From Cognatishimia sp. 1_MG-2023 (GTDB lineage: Bacteria; Pseudomonadota; Alphaproteobacteria; Rhodobacterales; Rhodobacteraceae), in NCBI RefSeq assembly GCF_030548175.1, contig NZ_JAUORX010000004.1:1-64000 (forward strand): a stretch of 64,000 nt of DNA, read 5' to 3'. Positions 36,144-44,312 of this stretch are shown in pieces (positions within the stretch are counted from its first letter, which is position 1; every line of letters starts with the position of its first letter). The position numbers were made by a program, and so were the translations under genes. The notes under the pieces are model-generated. The model was not told where the DNA came from, searched no databases, and was given only the letters and a program-made list of their open reading frames with translations.

Positions 36144-36544
36144 CATTTGGGGGCCTGGCGTTTTAGGATATTGGTCACACCGCGGACGTAACTATCCCAG
36201 CCCAAATCATGCGCCTGATAGCTTTCCACGCTATGAAAACCGCCGTGCGACAGCGAAATCAAAGTGCCTTCTCCATCGTCTGTGAACTGCACCGCGACTT
36301 CGCTCACATGCCCATCCCCAAACCATTCCCACGTATATCGTAGGCTCTGATGTTCAGAGACCTCAAGGAACGTTCCAGCCATGCTCGGCGCGTCGGTATC
36401 ATCCATAAATAAGTGATACGCCCCGCCAACCCACGGTTCGACAAACATGCGAATGGCCGGTGCAACCACCGTTTCTGACGATACCCAAGCGGTAAACACG
36501 CGCTGCCGCGCAAAAGGCAGGCGGTAGGATTTTTCGATCTGCAT
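36143..36544 (-). CDS. SRPBCC/AHSA1 domain protein
   Basis: 133 residues from MQIEKSYRLPFARQRVFTAWVSSETV, the START-like ligand-binding helix-grip fold. The conserved WVGGAYHLFM and GTFLEVSEHQSLRYTWEW mark the AHSA1 branch. Such proteins bind hydrophobic ligands or act as small stress proteins; function here is unknown. It follows benE on the same strand with a 36-nt gap. Confidence 0.85.
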   Translation of the reverse strand: MQIEKSYRLPFARQRVFTAWVSSETVVAPAIRMFVEPWVGGAYHLFMDDTDAPSMAGTFLEVSEHQSLRYTWEWFGDGHVSEVAVQFTDDGEGTLISLSHGGFHSVESYQAHDLGWDSYVRGVTNILKRQAPK

Positions 36545-36580
36545 TTCTGCAGCGTACCCGATTTTGCGCAATTTTGCGAC

Positions 36581-37735
36581 TTACCGTCGAGACAACACCC
36601 ACACCGCACCGCCAAACAACAAGGCCCAGACAGGCGCAGCAACACCGAAAAACGAGATACCAGAGACTGTGGTCAGAAACGTGACCAAGGCCGCCTCTCG
36701 GGTCGCGCTGCCCTCTAGTGCGGCCGATAGGCTGGCGGCGATCACTGGCAACAACGCGAGCCCCGCCAAGGTCGCCACAAACACCTCGGGTGCCGCGAGG
36801 AAGAAACCAACCACCGTTGTCCCAAACAAACCCAGCAGCAAATACATCACACCACTGACAACCGGCGCCCAATAGCGCTTTGCCTTATCCGCACCAGCCT
36901 CTTCGCCTGCACAAATGGCGGCGGTGATCGCGGCAAGGTTAAAGGCAAATCCACCAAAGGGCGCAAGAATTGCAGTCAATCCTCCGGTGACACTCAGCGC
37001 AGATGAGATCGGTGGCCGATACCCCGCCCCACGCAAAACAGCCACACCCGCCATATTCTGCGAGGACATCGTGACCAAATACAGCGGCAGGCCAACACCA
37101 ATCAAAACTGACAGGTTTGCTTCGGGCATAACAAACACTGGCTTGGCTAGCGTCAGTGGGATGTTTGCTAATCCCTGAAACGCCCCCGTGCCGACCGCAA
37201 AGGTCAACCCGACAAGCAGCACCAAAGGAATAGCAAACCGCGCAGCCCAACGACGTGCGAGGACATAGGTGAGCCCCATAATCGCGACAAAGGCAGGTGA
37301 CATTTGGATAGAGGTGAAAATCCCGATCCCAAACTTGAACAACACACCAGCCAACATCGCATTTGCCAAAGCATCCGGGATCAGCGCTGACAGTTTTTCA
37401 AACCACCCCGTCACACCGGTCAGCCACAGCAAGACACCGCAAAACACAAACGCGCCGACCGCTTGCTCCAGCGACGTCCCCGGCAAAGCCACGACCAACA
37501 GCGCCGCACCGGGCGTGGACCACGCAGTGAGGACAGGGATTTTGTGACGCAATGACAGGTAAACACTGCTGATCGCACAACCTAAACCAAGCGCCAGCAT
37601 CCAACTGCTCGCCTGTGCCGGTGTCGCGCCAGCGGCTGCACTTGCTTGGAAAATGATGGCCGCACTGCCCGCGTAGCCCACCAAAACCGCGATAAATCCG
37701 GCAATGACATGCGAATACCGCATTCCTGTCAACAT
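36581..37735 (-). CDS. benE: BenE family benzoate/H+ symporter
   Basis: 384 residues, about twelve hydrophobic segments. Marks are the MRYSHVIAGFIAVLVGYAGSAAIIFQAS start, TAWSTPGAALLVV, GAFVFCGVLLWLTGVTGWFEKL and GGFAFNLAAITAAICAGEEA, all typical of BenE. It imports benzoate or similar aromatic acids. No benzoate catabolic genes lie nearby, so the actual substrate is uncertain. Either of the first two Met codons can be the start. Confidence 0.9.
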   Translation of the reverse strand: MLTGMRYSHVIAGFIAVLVGYAGSAAIIFQASAAAGATPAQASSWMLALGLGCAISSVYLSLRHKIPVLTAWSTPGAALLVVALPGTSLEQAVGAFVFCGVLLWLTGVTGWFEKLSALIPDALANAMLAGVLFKFGIGIFTSIQMSPAFVAIMGLTYVLARRWAARFAIPLVLLVGLTFAVGTGAFQGLANIPLTLAKPVFVMPEANLSVLIGVGLPLYLVTMSSQNMAGVAVLRGAGYRPPISSALSVTGGLTAILAPFGGFAFNLAAITAAICAGEEAGADKAKRYWAPVVSGVMYLLLGLFGTTVVGFFLAAPEVFVATLAGLALLPVIAASLSAALEGSATREAALVTFLTTVSGISFFGVAAPVWALLFGGAVWVLSRR

Positions 37736-37876
37736 AACGCTCTACCTTGTCGTGAATTCTTAAACTGAGACTTAACCCTCGCCGTGCAAATATCGCAAGG
37801 CGAACCCTGAGAGTGCGGCCGGTGCAGAATGCCTTGCTAATACCTTTCAACGATTTTTTAGACGACGGATACTGCT

Positions 37877-38572
37877 ATGAAACTCTCAACAGTTTTTCTG
37901 CTGATTTCTACGTTCATCTTAGCCAGCTGCGTGCAGGATACGACCTCGCGTAATGATCCCCGCATCTTGGCCATGGGTGACTCTATGATGGCGGCGCACC
38001 GCGTTTCGGGTCGTGCCATTTCTGATAATGTGGCGCGCCAATTGAATGAACCGGTGATTGATCATTCTGTTCTTGGCGCCAGCATGAGTTATGCCCTGCC
38101 GATCAGCGGCGCGATGGGGCTGAACATTTCAAAACAGTTTCGCGGCGGTGAATGGGACTGGGTTGTCCTAAACGGCGGCGGCAACGATCTTTGGCTTGGA
38201 TGCGGCTGTAACGCCTGCGACCGCAAGATCGAAAAACTGATTTCCGAGGATGGAAGTACCGGTAAAATCCCTGATTTAGTATCGAAAATGCGCGAATCTG
38301 GCGCACAGGTTCTATGGCTTGGTTACTTACGCAGCCCCGGAGTTGGCTCCCCGATTGAGGGATGCCGCGAAGAGGGCGACGAGTTAGAAGCACGCATTGC
38401 AAAGTTGGCAGAGTCTGACCGTGGTGTGCACTTTCTATCGAATGCAGACTTGGTGCCACATGGTGATCGGTCTTATCACGGTATCGACATGATCCATCCG
38501 TCACTAAAGGCGAGTGCTGAAATCGGCTCGCGTGTTTCGGATTATATTCGTAAGGTTGACCAAGCACGTTAA
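37877..38572 (+). CDS. SGNH/GDSL hydrolase-like lipoprotein
   Basis: 231 residues with a lipoprotein signal (FILASC, Cys18). SGNH blocks are visible: GDSM (34-37, catalytic Ser36), the NGGGND oxyanion block and the C-terminal DMIHPSLKA holding Asp and His. There is an unusual Cys-rich stretch WLGCGCNACDRK. SGNH lipoproteins act as esterases or acyl-modifying enzymes at the cell envelope. The following tag gene starts 12 nt after the stop. Confidence 0.86.
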   Translation: MKLSTVFLLISTFILASCVQDTTSRNDPRILAMGDSMMAAHRVSGRAISDNVARQLNEPVIDHSVLGASMSYALPISGAMGLNISKQFRGGEWDWVVLNGGGNDLWLGCGCNACDRKIEKLISEDGSTGKIPDLVSKMRESGAQVLWLGYLRSPGVGSPIEGCREEGDELEARIAKLAESDRGVHFLSNADLVPHGDRSYHGIDMIHPSLKASAEIGSRVSDYIRKVDQAR

Positions 38573-38584
38573 CCAAGGCTCATC

Positions 38585-39190
38585 ATGACTGAACTTTATC
38601 TCGCCCCTGACGGAGAGACGCGCTGCCAATGGGCTGGCAGCGCACCTGACTTTCTGGATTACCATGACCGTGAATGGGGTTACCCCGTTGCAGACGATCA
38701 GCGGTTGTTTGAAAAGTTCTGCCTCGAAAGCTTTCAGTCTGGCCTGAGTTGGCGCACTATCCTGACCAAACGCGAGAATTTCCGCGCGGCCTTTGCCGAG
38801 TTTGATTTCAACATCATGGCAGAATTTGACCAAACAGACGTAGACCGTTTAGTGCAAAACAAAGGCATCATTCGCCATCGCGGCAAAATCGAAGCAGTGA
38901 TCAACAATGCCCGCCGCGCCCAAGAGCTTGTCGCAACAGAAGGATCCATCGCGCGGTTTGTGTGGTCCTATGAACCCGCCGCGGATGACCTTGCAGAGCC
39001 TCAATCACAAACCACTTCCGCCGCCTCCATCGCCCTATCCAAAGAACTAAAGAAACGCGGATGGAAATTTGTCGGCCCCACAACGGTCTTTGCCTTTATG
39101 CAAGCCATGGGATTGATCAACGATCACGCCCACGGCTGCAAATGCCGCGCCGAAGCAGAAGCCGCCCGAAAGGCCTTTGTTAGACCCTAA
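38585..39190 (+). CDS. tag: DNA-3-methyladenine glycosylase I
   Basis: Base-excision enzyme removing 3-methyladenine. 201 residues with the Tag signature TRCQWAGSAPDFLDYHDREWGYPVADDQRLFEKFCLESFQSGLSW, then RENFRAAFAEFDF, GIIRHRGKIEAVINNARRAQEL, and the Zn-site end GLINDHAHGCKCR. Stop codon abuts the convergent PLP-enzyme gene. Confidence 0.96.
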   Translation: MTELYLAPDGETRCQWAGSAPDFLDYHDREWGYPVADDQRLFEKFCLESFQSGLSWRTILTKRENFRAAFAEFDFNIMAEFDQTDVDRLVQNKGIIRHRGKIEAVINNARRAQELVATEGSIARFVWSYEPAADDLAEPQSQTTSAASIALSKELKKRGWKFVGPTTVFAFMQAMGLINDHAHGCKCRAEAEAARKAFVRP

Positions 39191-40330
39191 TTATTGCCCA
39201 AAGGCTTGATCCAGATCCGCGATCAAGTCACCAACATCTTCGATCCCAACAGACAGACGCAGCAGGTTCTCGGGTAGGCCTGTATGGGATTCCACCGAGA
39301 AGCGATGCTCCACCAAGCTTTCGACACCTCCCAACGATGTGGCACGCAGGAATAGCTCTAATCGCCCAGCAACGCGCAGAGCGTTTTCTTTGTCGCCTTT
39401 GACCAAGACGGACAGCAATCCGCCATAGCCGCCCTGCATCTGACGCTTGGCGATCTCGTGCCCCTGATGTGTCTCTAATCCTGGGTAAAACACGTCTTCG
39501 ACCGCAGGGTGATCCGCAAGATGGCGGGCGATGCGCATAGCGTTTTCGCTCATCCGCTCAACACGCAACGGGAGCGTCCGCAACCCGCGTAAAAGCAACC
39601 ACGCCTCAAACGGTCCCATCACGGCACCCGCGTCGGCGCGATCGGTGCGAATGGCCTCCCAAACCGGGGCTTCTTGTTTGGTGGACAACACGCCGCCCAA
39701 GACATCCGAATGCCCATTCATCGCTTTGGTGGCCGAATGCATCACGATGTCCGCTCCCAAGCCCAAAGGCTGTGACAACACAGGCGTGCCTGCAGTGTTA
39801 TCAACGACCAGAACAGCACCCGCCGCGTGCGCCAAACGCGCGGCCTCGGCAACATCGACAGTCACGAGCCAAGGGTTAGACGGCGTTTCGATAAACACCA
39901 AATCAGCAGAAGTCGCACAAGCTTCGGCCAAGGTGTTCAGATCGCGCAGTTCAACCTCATCCAACGTAATCTGACGACGCGCGCAGAATTCACGGATCCA
40001 TTTGGTGGTGCCCCAATAGATCCCCTGCTGAACAATCACGCGGCCGCCATTCGGCACCCAACGAAATGCAGCAGCAATAGCCGCCATACCAGACGGGAAC
40101 ACCAAGGTTTCAGCCGCCCCCTCAAGCTGCGCAATCATTCGTTCGACATGGCGCACACATTCATTGTGGGGTCGCAGATACAAGTTATCGCTATTGATCA
40201 GCTCGTAATCCGCATCGCGCAGAAACGTTGTGGCGGGCTGAATAGCTGGCACAATGCCCGCACTGTTCGGATCGGTGGCGCCACCGGCATGGGCCGCCCA
40301 TGTGGCTGGTTTGACATCTTTGCGCATCAT
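39191..40330 (-). CDS. Cys/Met metabolism PLP-dependent enzyme (cystathionine beta-lyase-like)
   Basis: 379 residues of the gamma-family fold-type I enzymes that act on cystathionine, homocysteine or related thioethers. PLP Lys202 in MHSATKAMNGHSD, Asp177 in VVDNT, and the C-terminal ATSLGGVESLVEHR are present; the N-terminal substrate loop reads NLYLRPHNE rather than YSRYGNPT. This pattern is common among MetC-like lyases in roseobacters. It is unclear whether it acts as lyase or synthase. Alone, divergent from rluE. Confidence 0.88.
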   Translation of the reverse strand: MMRKDVKPATWAAHAGGATDPNSAGIVPAIQPATTFLRDADYELINSDNLYLRPHNECVRHVERMIAQLEGAAETLVFPSGMAAIAAAFRWVPNGGRVIVQQGIYWGTTKWIREFCARRQITLDEVELRDLNTLAEACATSADLVFIETPSNPWLVTVDVAEAARLAHAAGAVLVVDNTAGTPVLSQPLGLGADIVMHSATKAMNGHSDVLGGVLSTKQEAPVWEAIRTDRADAGAVMGPFEAWLLLRGLRTLPLRVERMSENAMRIARHLADHPAVEDVFYPGLETHQGHEIAKRQMQGGYGGLLSVLVKGDKENALRVAGRLELFLRATSLGGVESLVEHRFSVESHTGLPENLLRLSVGIEDVGDLIADLDQAFGQ

Positions 40331-40413
40331 CTACTCCTTGGTCGTCCAAGTTAGAGGGCGAATTTGCGCGCCTTGCAATAGCCAAGACTGCGCCGAGGGT
40401 GTAAAGCCCAGAC

Positions 40414-40968
40414 ATGACCCAAGTGATCCTTTTGAACAAACCTTTCGATGTCCTCTCGCAATTCACCGACAAGGGAACCGAGGGATCGACCCGGCGCACG
40501 CTGTCTGATTTTGTTGACGTGCCCGGCGTCTATGCTGCGGGCCGATTGGATCGCGACAGCGAGGGGTTGTTGGTGCTAACCGCTGACGGCAAGTTGCAGC
40601 AGAAAATCGCGAACCCAAAAAACAAGATGACCAAAAGCTATTGGGTTCAGGTCGAGGGCGTTCCCTCTGACGCCGCGCTAAAACAGCTGCGCGAGGGTGT
40701 AAAACTAAAGGATGGGATGACGCGCCCGGCCAAGGTTGAACGCATGGACGAGCCTGTGAACCTTTGGCCACGCAATCCACCAATTCGGGTCCGCAAGAGC
40801 ATTCCAGATACGTGGATTAAGCTAACGATTGGCGAAGGCCGAAACCGCCAAGTGCGCCGCATGACGGCAGCTGTTGGCCATCCGACATTGCGTTTGATCC
40901 GCTATCGCGTCGGTCCATGGACCATCGACAGCATCCCGACAGGCAAGTGGATTGCTGCAGAAGTCTAA
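40414..40968 (+). CDS. 23S rRNA pseudouridine synthase, RluE-like
   Basis: 184 residues of the RsuA/RluB/E/F class, lacking an S4 domain. Starts [21 protein letters not shown]; the catalytic loop is [19 protein letters not shown] (catalytic Asp in GRLDRD), then [13 protein letters not shown] and [23 protein letters not shown]. Absence of the S4 domain and length fit RluE, which modifies U2457 in E. coli; assignment to that position is inference. Confidence 0.9.
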   Translation: MTQVILLNKPFDVLSQFTDKGTEGSTRRTLSDFVDVPGVYAAGRLDRDSEGLLVLTADGKLQQKIANPKNKMTKSYWVQVEGVPSDAALKQLREGVKLKDGMTRPAKVERMDEPVNLWPRNPPIRVRKSIPDTWIKLTIGEGRNRQVRRMTAAVGHPTLRLIRYRVGPWTIDSIPTGKWIAAEV

Positions 40969-41137
40969 GCAAATAAGACCAAAATCGACGCGCCGCTGCA
41001 TCACATGGCAAAAGATAACAGCTTCGGCAGTCATGGCGCTTCCCCTATTGCATGCCACAACATATAGTGTGATTTAAGCACTCTGGGTTGGGGACGGCCT
41101 AGCTGAAATAGAACAATAGTCGAGTGGGGACAGGCGC

Positions 41138-41947
41138 ATGGCACATATTATTGTCGTGGGAAACGAAAAGGGCGGCGCGGGTAAATCAACCGTGTCTATG
41201 CACGTAGCAACAGCCCTTGCGCGCATGGGGTTTCGGGTCGGCGGACTAGACCTTGACCTGCGCCAACGTACCTTTGGTCGATATGTCGAAAACCGCAAAA
41301 ACTACTGCGAAAAGATTGGCGTTACTCTGCCAAGCCCAACCTATCACGAATTACCAGAAATCGACGCCACCACGATCCAAGAAGGCGAGAATATCTATGA
41401 TCTACGTCTTTCTGCGGCCGTCGCTGAACTGGAACCCGATAACGACTTTATCCTGATCGACTGCCCCGGCTCGCACACCCGCTTGAGCCAAGTCGCGCAT
41501 TCACTGGCTGATACTTTGGTTACGCCGCTGAACGACAGTTTCATCGACTTTGACTTGCTAGCCCATATTGATGGCGACGCCGAAAAGATCCTTGGTCCGT
41601 CTGTGTATTCAGAAATGGTATGGAACGCGCGTCAGTTGCGCGCGCAAGCTGGTCTGAAACCGATTGACTGGATCGTTGTGCGCAACCGTCTTGGTGCCCA
41701 AAACATGGTCAACAAAGAGAAAATGGGCAAAGCGATTGAACGCCTCGCAAAGCGCATTGGATTTCGTACCGCCCCGGGCTTCAACGAACGGGTTATCTTC
41801 CGCGAGCTCTTTCCACGTGGTCTGACACTGTTGGACCTTAAGGACATCGGGGTAAAGCAGCTCAACATCTCAAACGTCGCAGCTCGCCAAGAATTGCGCG
41901 AACTGATCAAGGCACTGGATTTACCGGATGTGACTGTTAATTTTTAA
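41138..41947 (+). CDS. mipZ: MipZ-type ParA ATPase (division-site positioning)
   Basis: 269 residues. Deviant Walker A NEKGGAGKSTVS (Lys11 and Lys16), DLDLRQRTFGRYVENR, Walker B-like DFILIDCPGSHTRLSQVAHSLADTLVTPLNDSFIDFDLL, and the C-terminal GTAPGF-like region. In Caulobacter MipZ forms a gradient from ParB at the poles and inhibits FtsZ polymerisation away from midcell; alphaproteobacteria lacking MinCD use it. Alone, 169 bp after rluE. Confidence 0.94.
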   Translation: MAHIIVVGNEKGGAGKSTVSMHVATALARMGFRVGGLDLDLRQRTFGRYVENRKNYCEKIGVTLPSPTYHELPEIDATTIQEGENIYDLRLSAAVAELEPDNDFILIDCPGSHTRLSQVAHSLADTLVTPLNDSFIDFDLLAHIDGDAEKILGPSVYSEMVWNARQLRAQAGLKPIDWIVVRNRLGAQNMVNKEKMGKAIERLAKRIGFRTAPGFNERVIFRELFPRGLTLLDLKDIGVKQLNISNVAARQELRELIKALDLPDVTVNF

Positions 41948-41971
41948 CCTGCGCGACAGCGATGGTTAAAC

Positions 41972-43012
41972 ATGGAGCCCGCCTTGGAAGATCTTGATGT
42001 TATTGCACCTAATCTCAATCGGCGCCAATCAGGTGTTAGTGCAACAGTATTTAGCCTTGTACCGCTCCAAAACAAACAGCTAAAAGTATCTGTTACAGGT
42101 GTGGGCATTCCTAGAGACTTGCCGCGAATTGCACTTTGGAGAATTCCATTTCTTTCGCGGCGAACCCGTATTTGGCACGCACGCCGTAACAACGAAATGA
42201 TTATTGGCATACTGCTGAAATACATATTTTGCAGCAAACTCAAACTGATTTTCACCTCCTCGTCCCCTCGCAAACGCGGCGCGTTGACCCGCTGGTTAGT
42301 CGCGAGGATGGATGCGATTGTCGCCACCACTAAAATCAATGCAACAGTTATGCCCGGCTCGCCGACCGTCATTCCCCACGGTGTTGATACCAACGGCTTT
42401 CAGCCCGGTGAAAGTGATCTGTTCAACTCAAACGGTCAGAAACTGATCGGTTGCTTTGGTCGAATTCGCCCAATGAAAGGCACGCATCTTTTTGTCGATG
42501 CCGTTTGCCAACTTCTTCCGCGACATCCTGAGTATTCAGCGATCATTATGGGGCGCATTACTCAACAACATGAAGAATATGCCGAAGAATTAAAGGCGCG
42601 TATCAGTCAAGCCAACTTAAGCGATCGCATCTTGTTCATGCCTGAGCAACCAATTGCAAAAATGGCCGCGGCTTATCAGGCCTTGTCTATCTATAGCGCG
42701 CCTTCGTTGCTGGAGGGTTTCGGCCTAACCCCATTAGAAGCAATGGCATGTGGTATCCCAACGGTCGCCAGCAAAGATGTCGGGGCCTTTAACGATCAGA
42801 TACGAGACGGGGAGACGGGATACCTCGTCGAAAAAGATAACGCAGATGCACTTGCCGCCGCTTTATCGAAATTGATGTCTGATGACAGGCATTTAAGTGC
42901 AGCAAAAATTTCCGCTCGTGAGCATGTATTGGCTGACTTCAGCCTTGAGAAAGAAGCCGAGGCGCTTGTTGAGCTATATAATCAACTACTGGCCGAAGAC
43001 CAAAAGTCATAG
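41972..43012 (+). CDS. Glycosyltransferase family 4 (LPS mannosyltransferase-like)
   Basis: 346 residues with the GT-B fold. The C-terminal half has the donor-binding IPHGVDTNGFQPG, GCFGRIRPMKGTHLFVDAV, and the EX7E motif in SLLEGFGLTPLEAMACGIPTVAS. The N-terminal acceptor domain is Arg-rich and probably peripheral to the membrane. Resembles LpcC-like sugar transferases of LPS core assembly; donor and acceptor are not evident. Starts 24 nt after mipZ. Codon usage appears more AT-rich than its neighbours. Confidence 0.86.
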   Translation: MEPALEDLDVIAPNLNRRQSGVSATVFSLVPLQNKQLKVSVTGVGIPRDLPRIALWRIPFLSRRTRIWHARRNNEMIIGILLKYIFCSKLKLIFTSSSPRKRGALTRWLVARMDAIVATTKINATVMPGSPTVIPHGVDTNGFQPGESDLFNSNGQKLIGCFGRIRPMKGTHLFVDAVCQLLPRHPEYSAIIMGRITQQHEEYAEELKARISQANLSDRILFMPEQPIAKMAAAYQALSIYSAPSLLEGFGLTPLEAMACGIPTVASKDVGAFNDQIRDGETGYLVEKDNADALAAALSKLMSDDRHLSAAKISAREHVLADFSLEKEAEALVELYNQLLAEDQKS

Positions 43013-43117
43013 CATTCGGTTCACGAATGGGGCACCTCACGATTTTTCACGATCGCACCCCTTTTTTCTTTGGACTAAAGCCGCTAATAGAGCCCGTCCG
43101 AAACATTGGAGATAAAC

Positions 43118-44140
43118 ATGGGTTATCGCATCGTTATCGTAGGCGCCACTGGCAACGTGGGCCGCGAAATGCTGAACATCCTGGAAGAACGCCAGTTCCC
43201 AGTTGATGAAATCGCAGTACTGGCCAGCCGACGTTCGCTGGGCACGGAAGTAAGCTTTGGCGATAAAACCCTGAAAACCCAAGACCTTGACACTTTCGAC
43301 TTCGCGGGTTGGGACATGGCGTTGTTCGCTGTGGGGTCCGAAGCGACTAAGAAATATGCGCCGATTGCGGCGGCGGCGAATTGCGTTGTGATCGATAACA
43401 GCTCTTTGTATCGCTACGATCCAGATGTGCCTTTGATTGTTCCAGAAGTGAATCCGGGCGACGTTCATGGCTTTGCGAAAAAGAACATCATCGCGAACCC
43501 GAACTGTTCGACTGCGCAAATGGTTGTGGCGCTCAAGCCTTTGCATGATCGCGCGACCATCAAGCGTGTGATTGTCAGCACCTATCAGTCTGTTTCTGGC
43601 TCTGGCAAAGAAGCGATGGAAGAGCTGTGGGAACAGACCAAAGCGGTTTACAACCCTACCTCTGACGTGCCGCCAAAGGTCTATCCAAAAGAGATCGCGT
43701 TTAACGTGATCCCGCACATTGATGTGTTCTTGGACGATGGCTCGACCAAAGAAGAATGGAAGATGGTTGCCGAGACTAAAAAGATCGTCGACAAGTCGAT
43801 CAAAGTCACCGCGACTTGCGTCCGAGTGCCTGTTTTTGTTGGACATTCCGAAGCGATCAACATCGAATTCGAAGACTTCCTAGACGAAGACGAAGCCCGT
43901 GACATCCTGCGTGAAGCGCCGGGTATTATGGTGATCGATAAGCGCGAAGACGGTGGGTATGTGACTCCGAAAGAATGCGTGGGCGACTATGCAACTTTCA
44001 TCAGCCGCATCCGTCAGGACAGCACAATCGACAACGGTTTGAACCTGTGGTGTGTCTCTGACAACCTTCGCAAAGGCGCGGCTTTGAACGCGGTTCAAAT
44101 CGCTGAATTGCTGGGCCGTGAGGTTCTAAAGAAAGGCTAA
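43118..44140 (+). CDS. asd: Aspartate-semialdehyde dehydrogenase
   Basis: NADPH enzyme that reduces aspartyl phosphate to the semialdehyde on the way to Lys, Thr, Met and DAP. ATG at 43118 follows TTGGAG and gives 340 residues starting MGYRIVIVGATGNVGREMLNIL. Catalytic Cys130 in NPNCSTAQMV, then STYQSVSGSGKEAMEEL and VPVFVGHSEAINIE. A strong terminator follows. Length and start are canonical. Confidence 0.97.
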   Translation: MGYRIVIVGATGNVGREMLNILEERQFPVDEIAVLASRRSLGTEVSFGDKTLKTQDLDTFDFAGWDMALFAVGSEATKKYAPIAAAANCVVIDNSSLYRYDPDVPLIVPEVNPGDVHGFAKKNIIANPNCSTAQMVVALKPLHDRATIKRVIVSTYQSVSGSGKEAMEELWEQTKAVYNPTSDVPPKVYPKEIAFNVIPHIDVFLDDGSTKEEWKMVAETKKIVDKSIKVTATCVRVPVFVGHSEAINIEFEDFLDEDEARDILREAPGIMVIDKREDGGYVTPKECVGDYATFISRIRQDSTIDNGLNLWCVSDNLRKGAALNAVQIAELLGREVLKKG

Positions 44141-44161
44141 TCGCCTGTCTGAATGCATCCG

Positions 44162-44190
44162 AAAGCCCCGCCCTAACCGGCGGGGCTTTT
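44162..44190. terminator. Terminator after asd
   Basis: Inverted repeat aaagccccgcc / ggcggggcttt with a 7-nt loop and T-run. Confidence 0.85.
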
Positions 44191-44207
44191 GCGTTTTCGG
44201 CCCCCTA

Positions 44208-44297
44208 GGTTTCGCGGCGAAACGGTTGCGGGAGCATCGGACGGCACGTTTACAAGTGGAAATTCGTACGATTCGCGGGGTGAAACGTACGTTTGGG
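44208..44297 (+). repeat. Dispersed palindromic repeat, copy 3 (full length)
   Basis: Begins with GGTTTCGCGGCGAAACG (15-bp palindrome GTTTCGC-G-GCGAAAC), then a 32-bp variable middle, then GTGGAAATTCGTACGATTCG (44256-44275) and TGAAACGTACGTTTGGG (44281-44297). The last two blocks form an imperfect hairpin in which both arms hold CGTACG. Equal in length, without gaps, to copy 2 at 35129-35219. Lies between asd and the 3' end of the retron RT gene. Confidence 0.8.
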
Positions 44298-44312
44298 ATT
44301 TCCTAAATTCAC

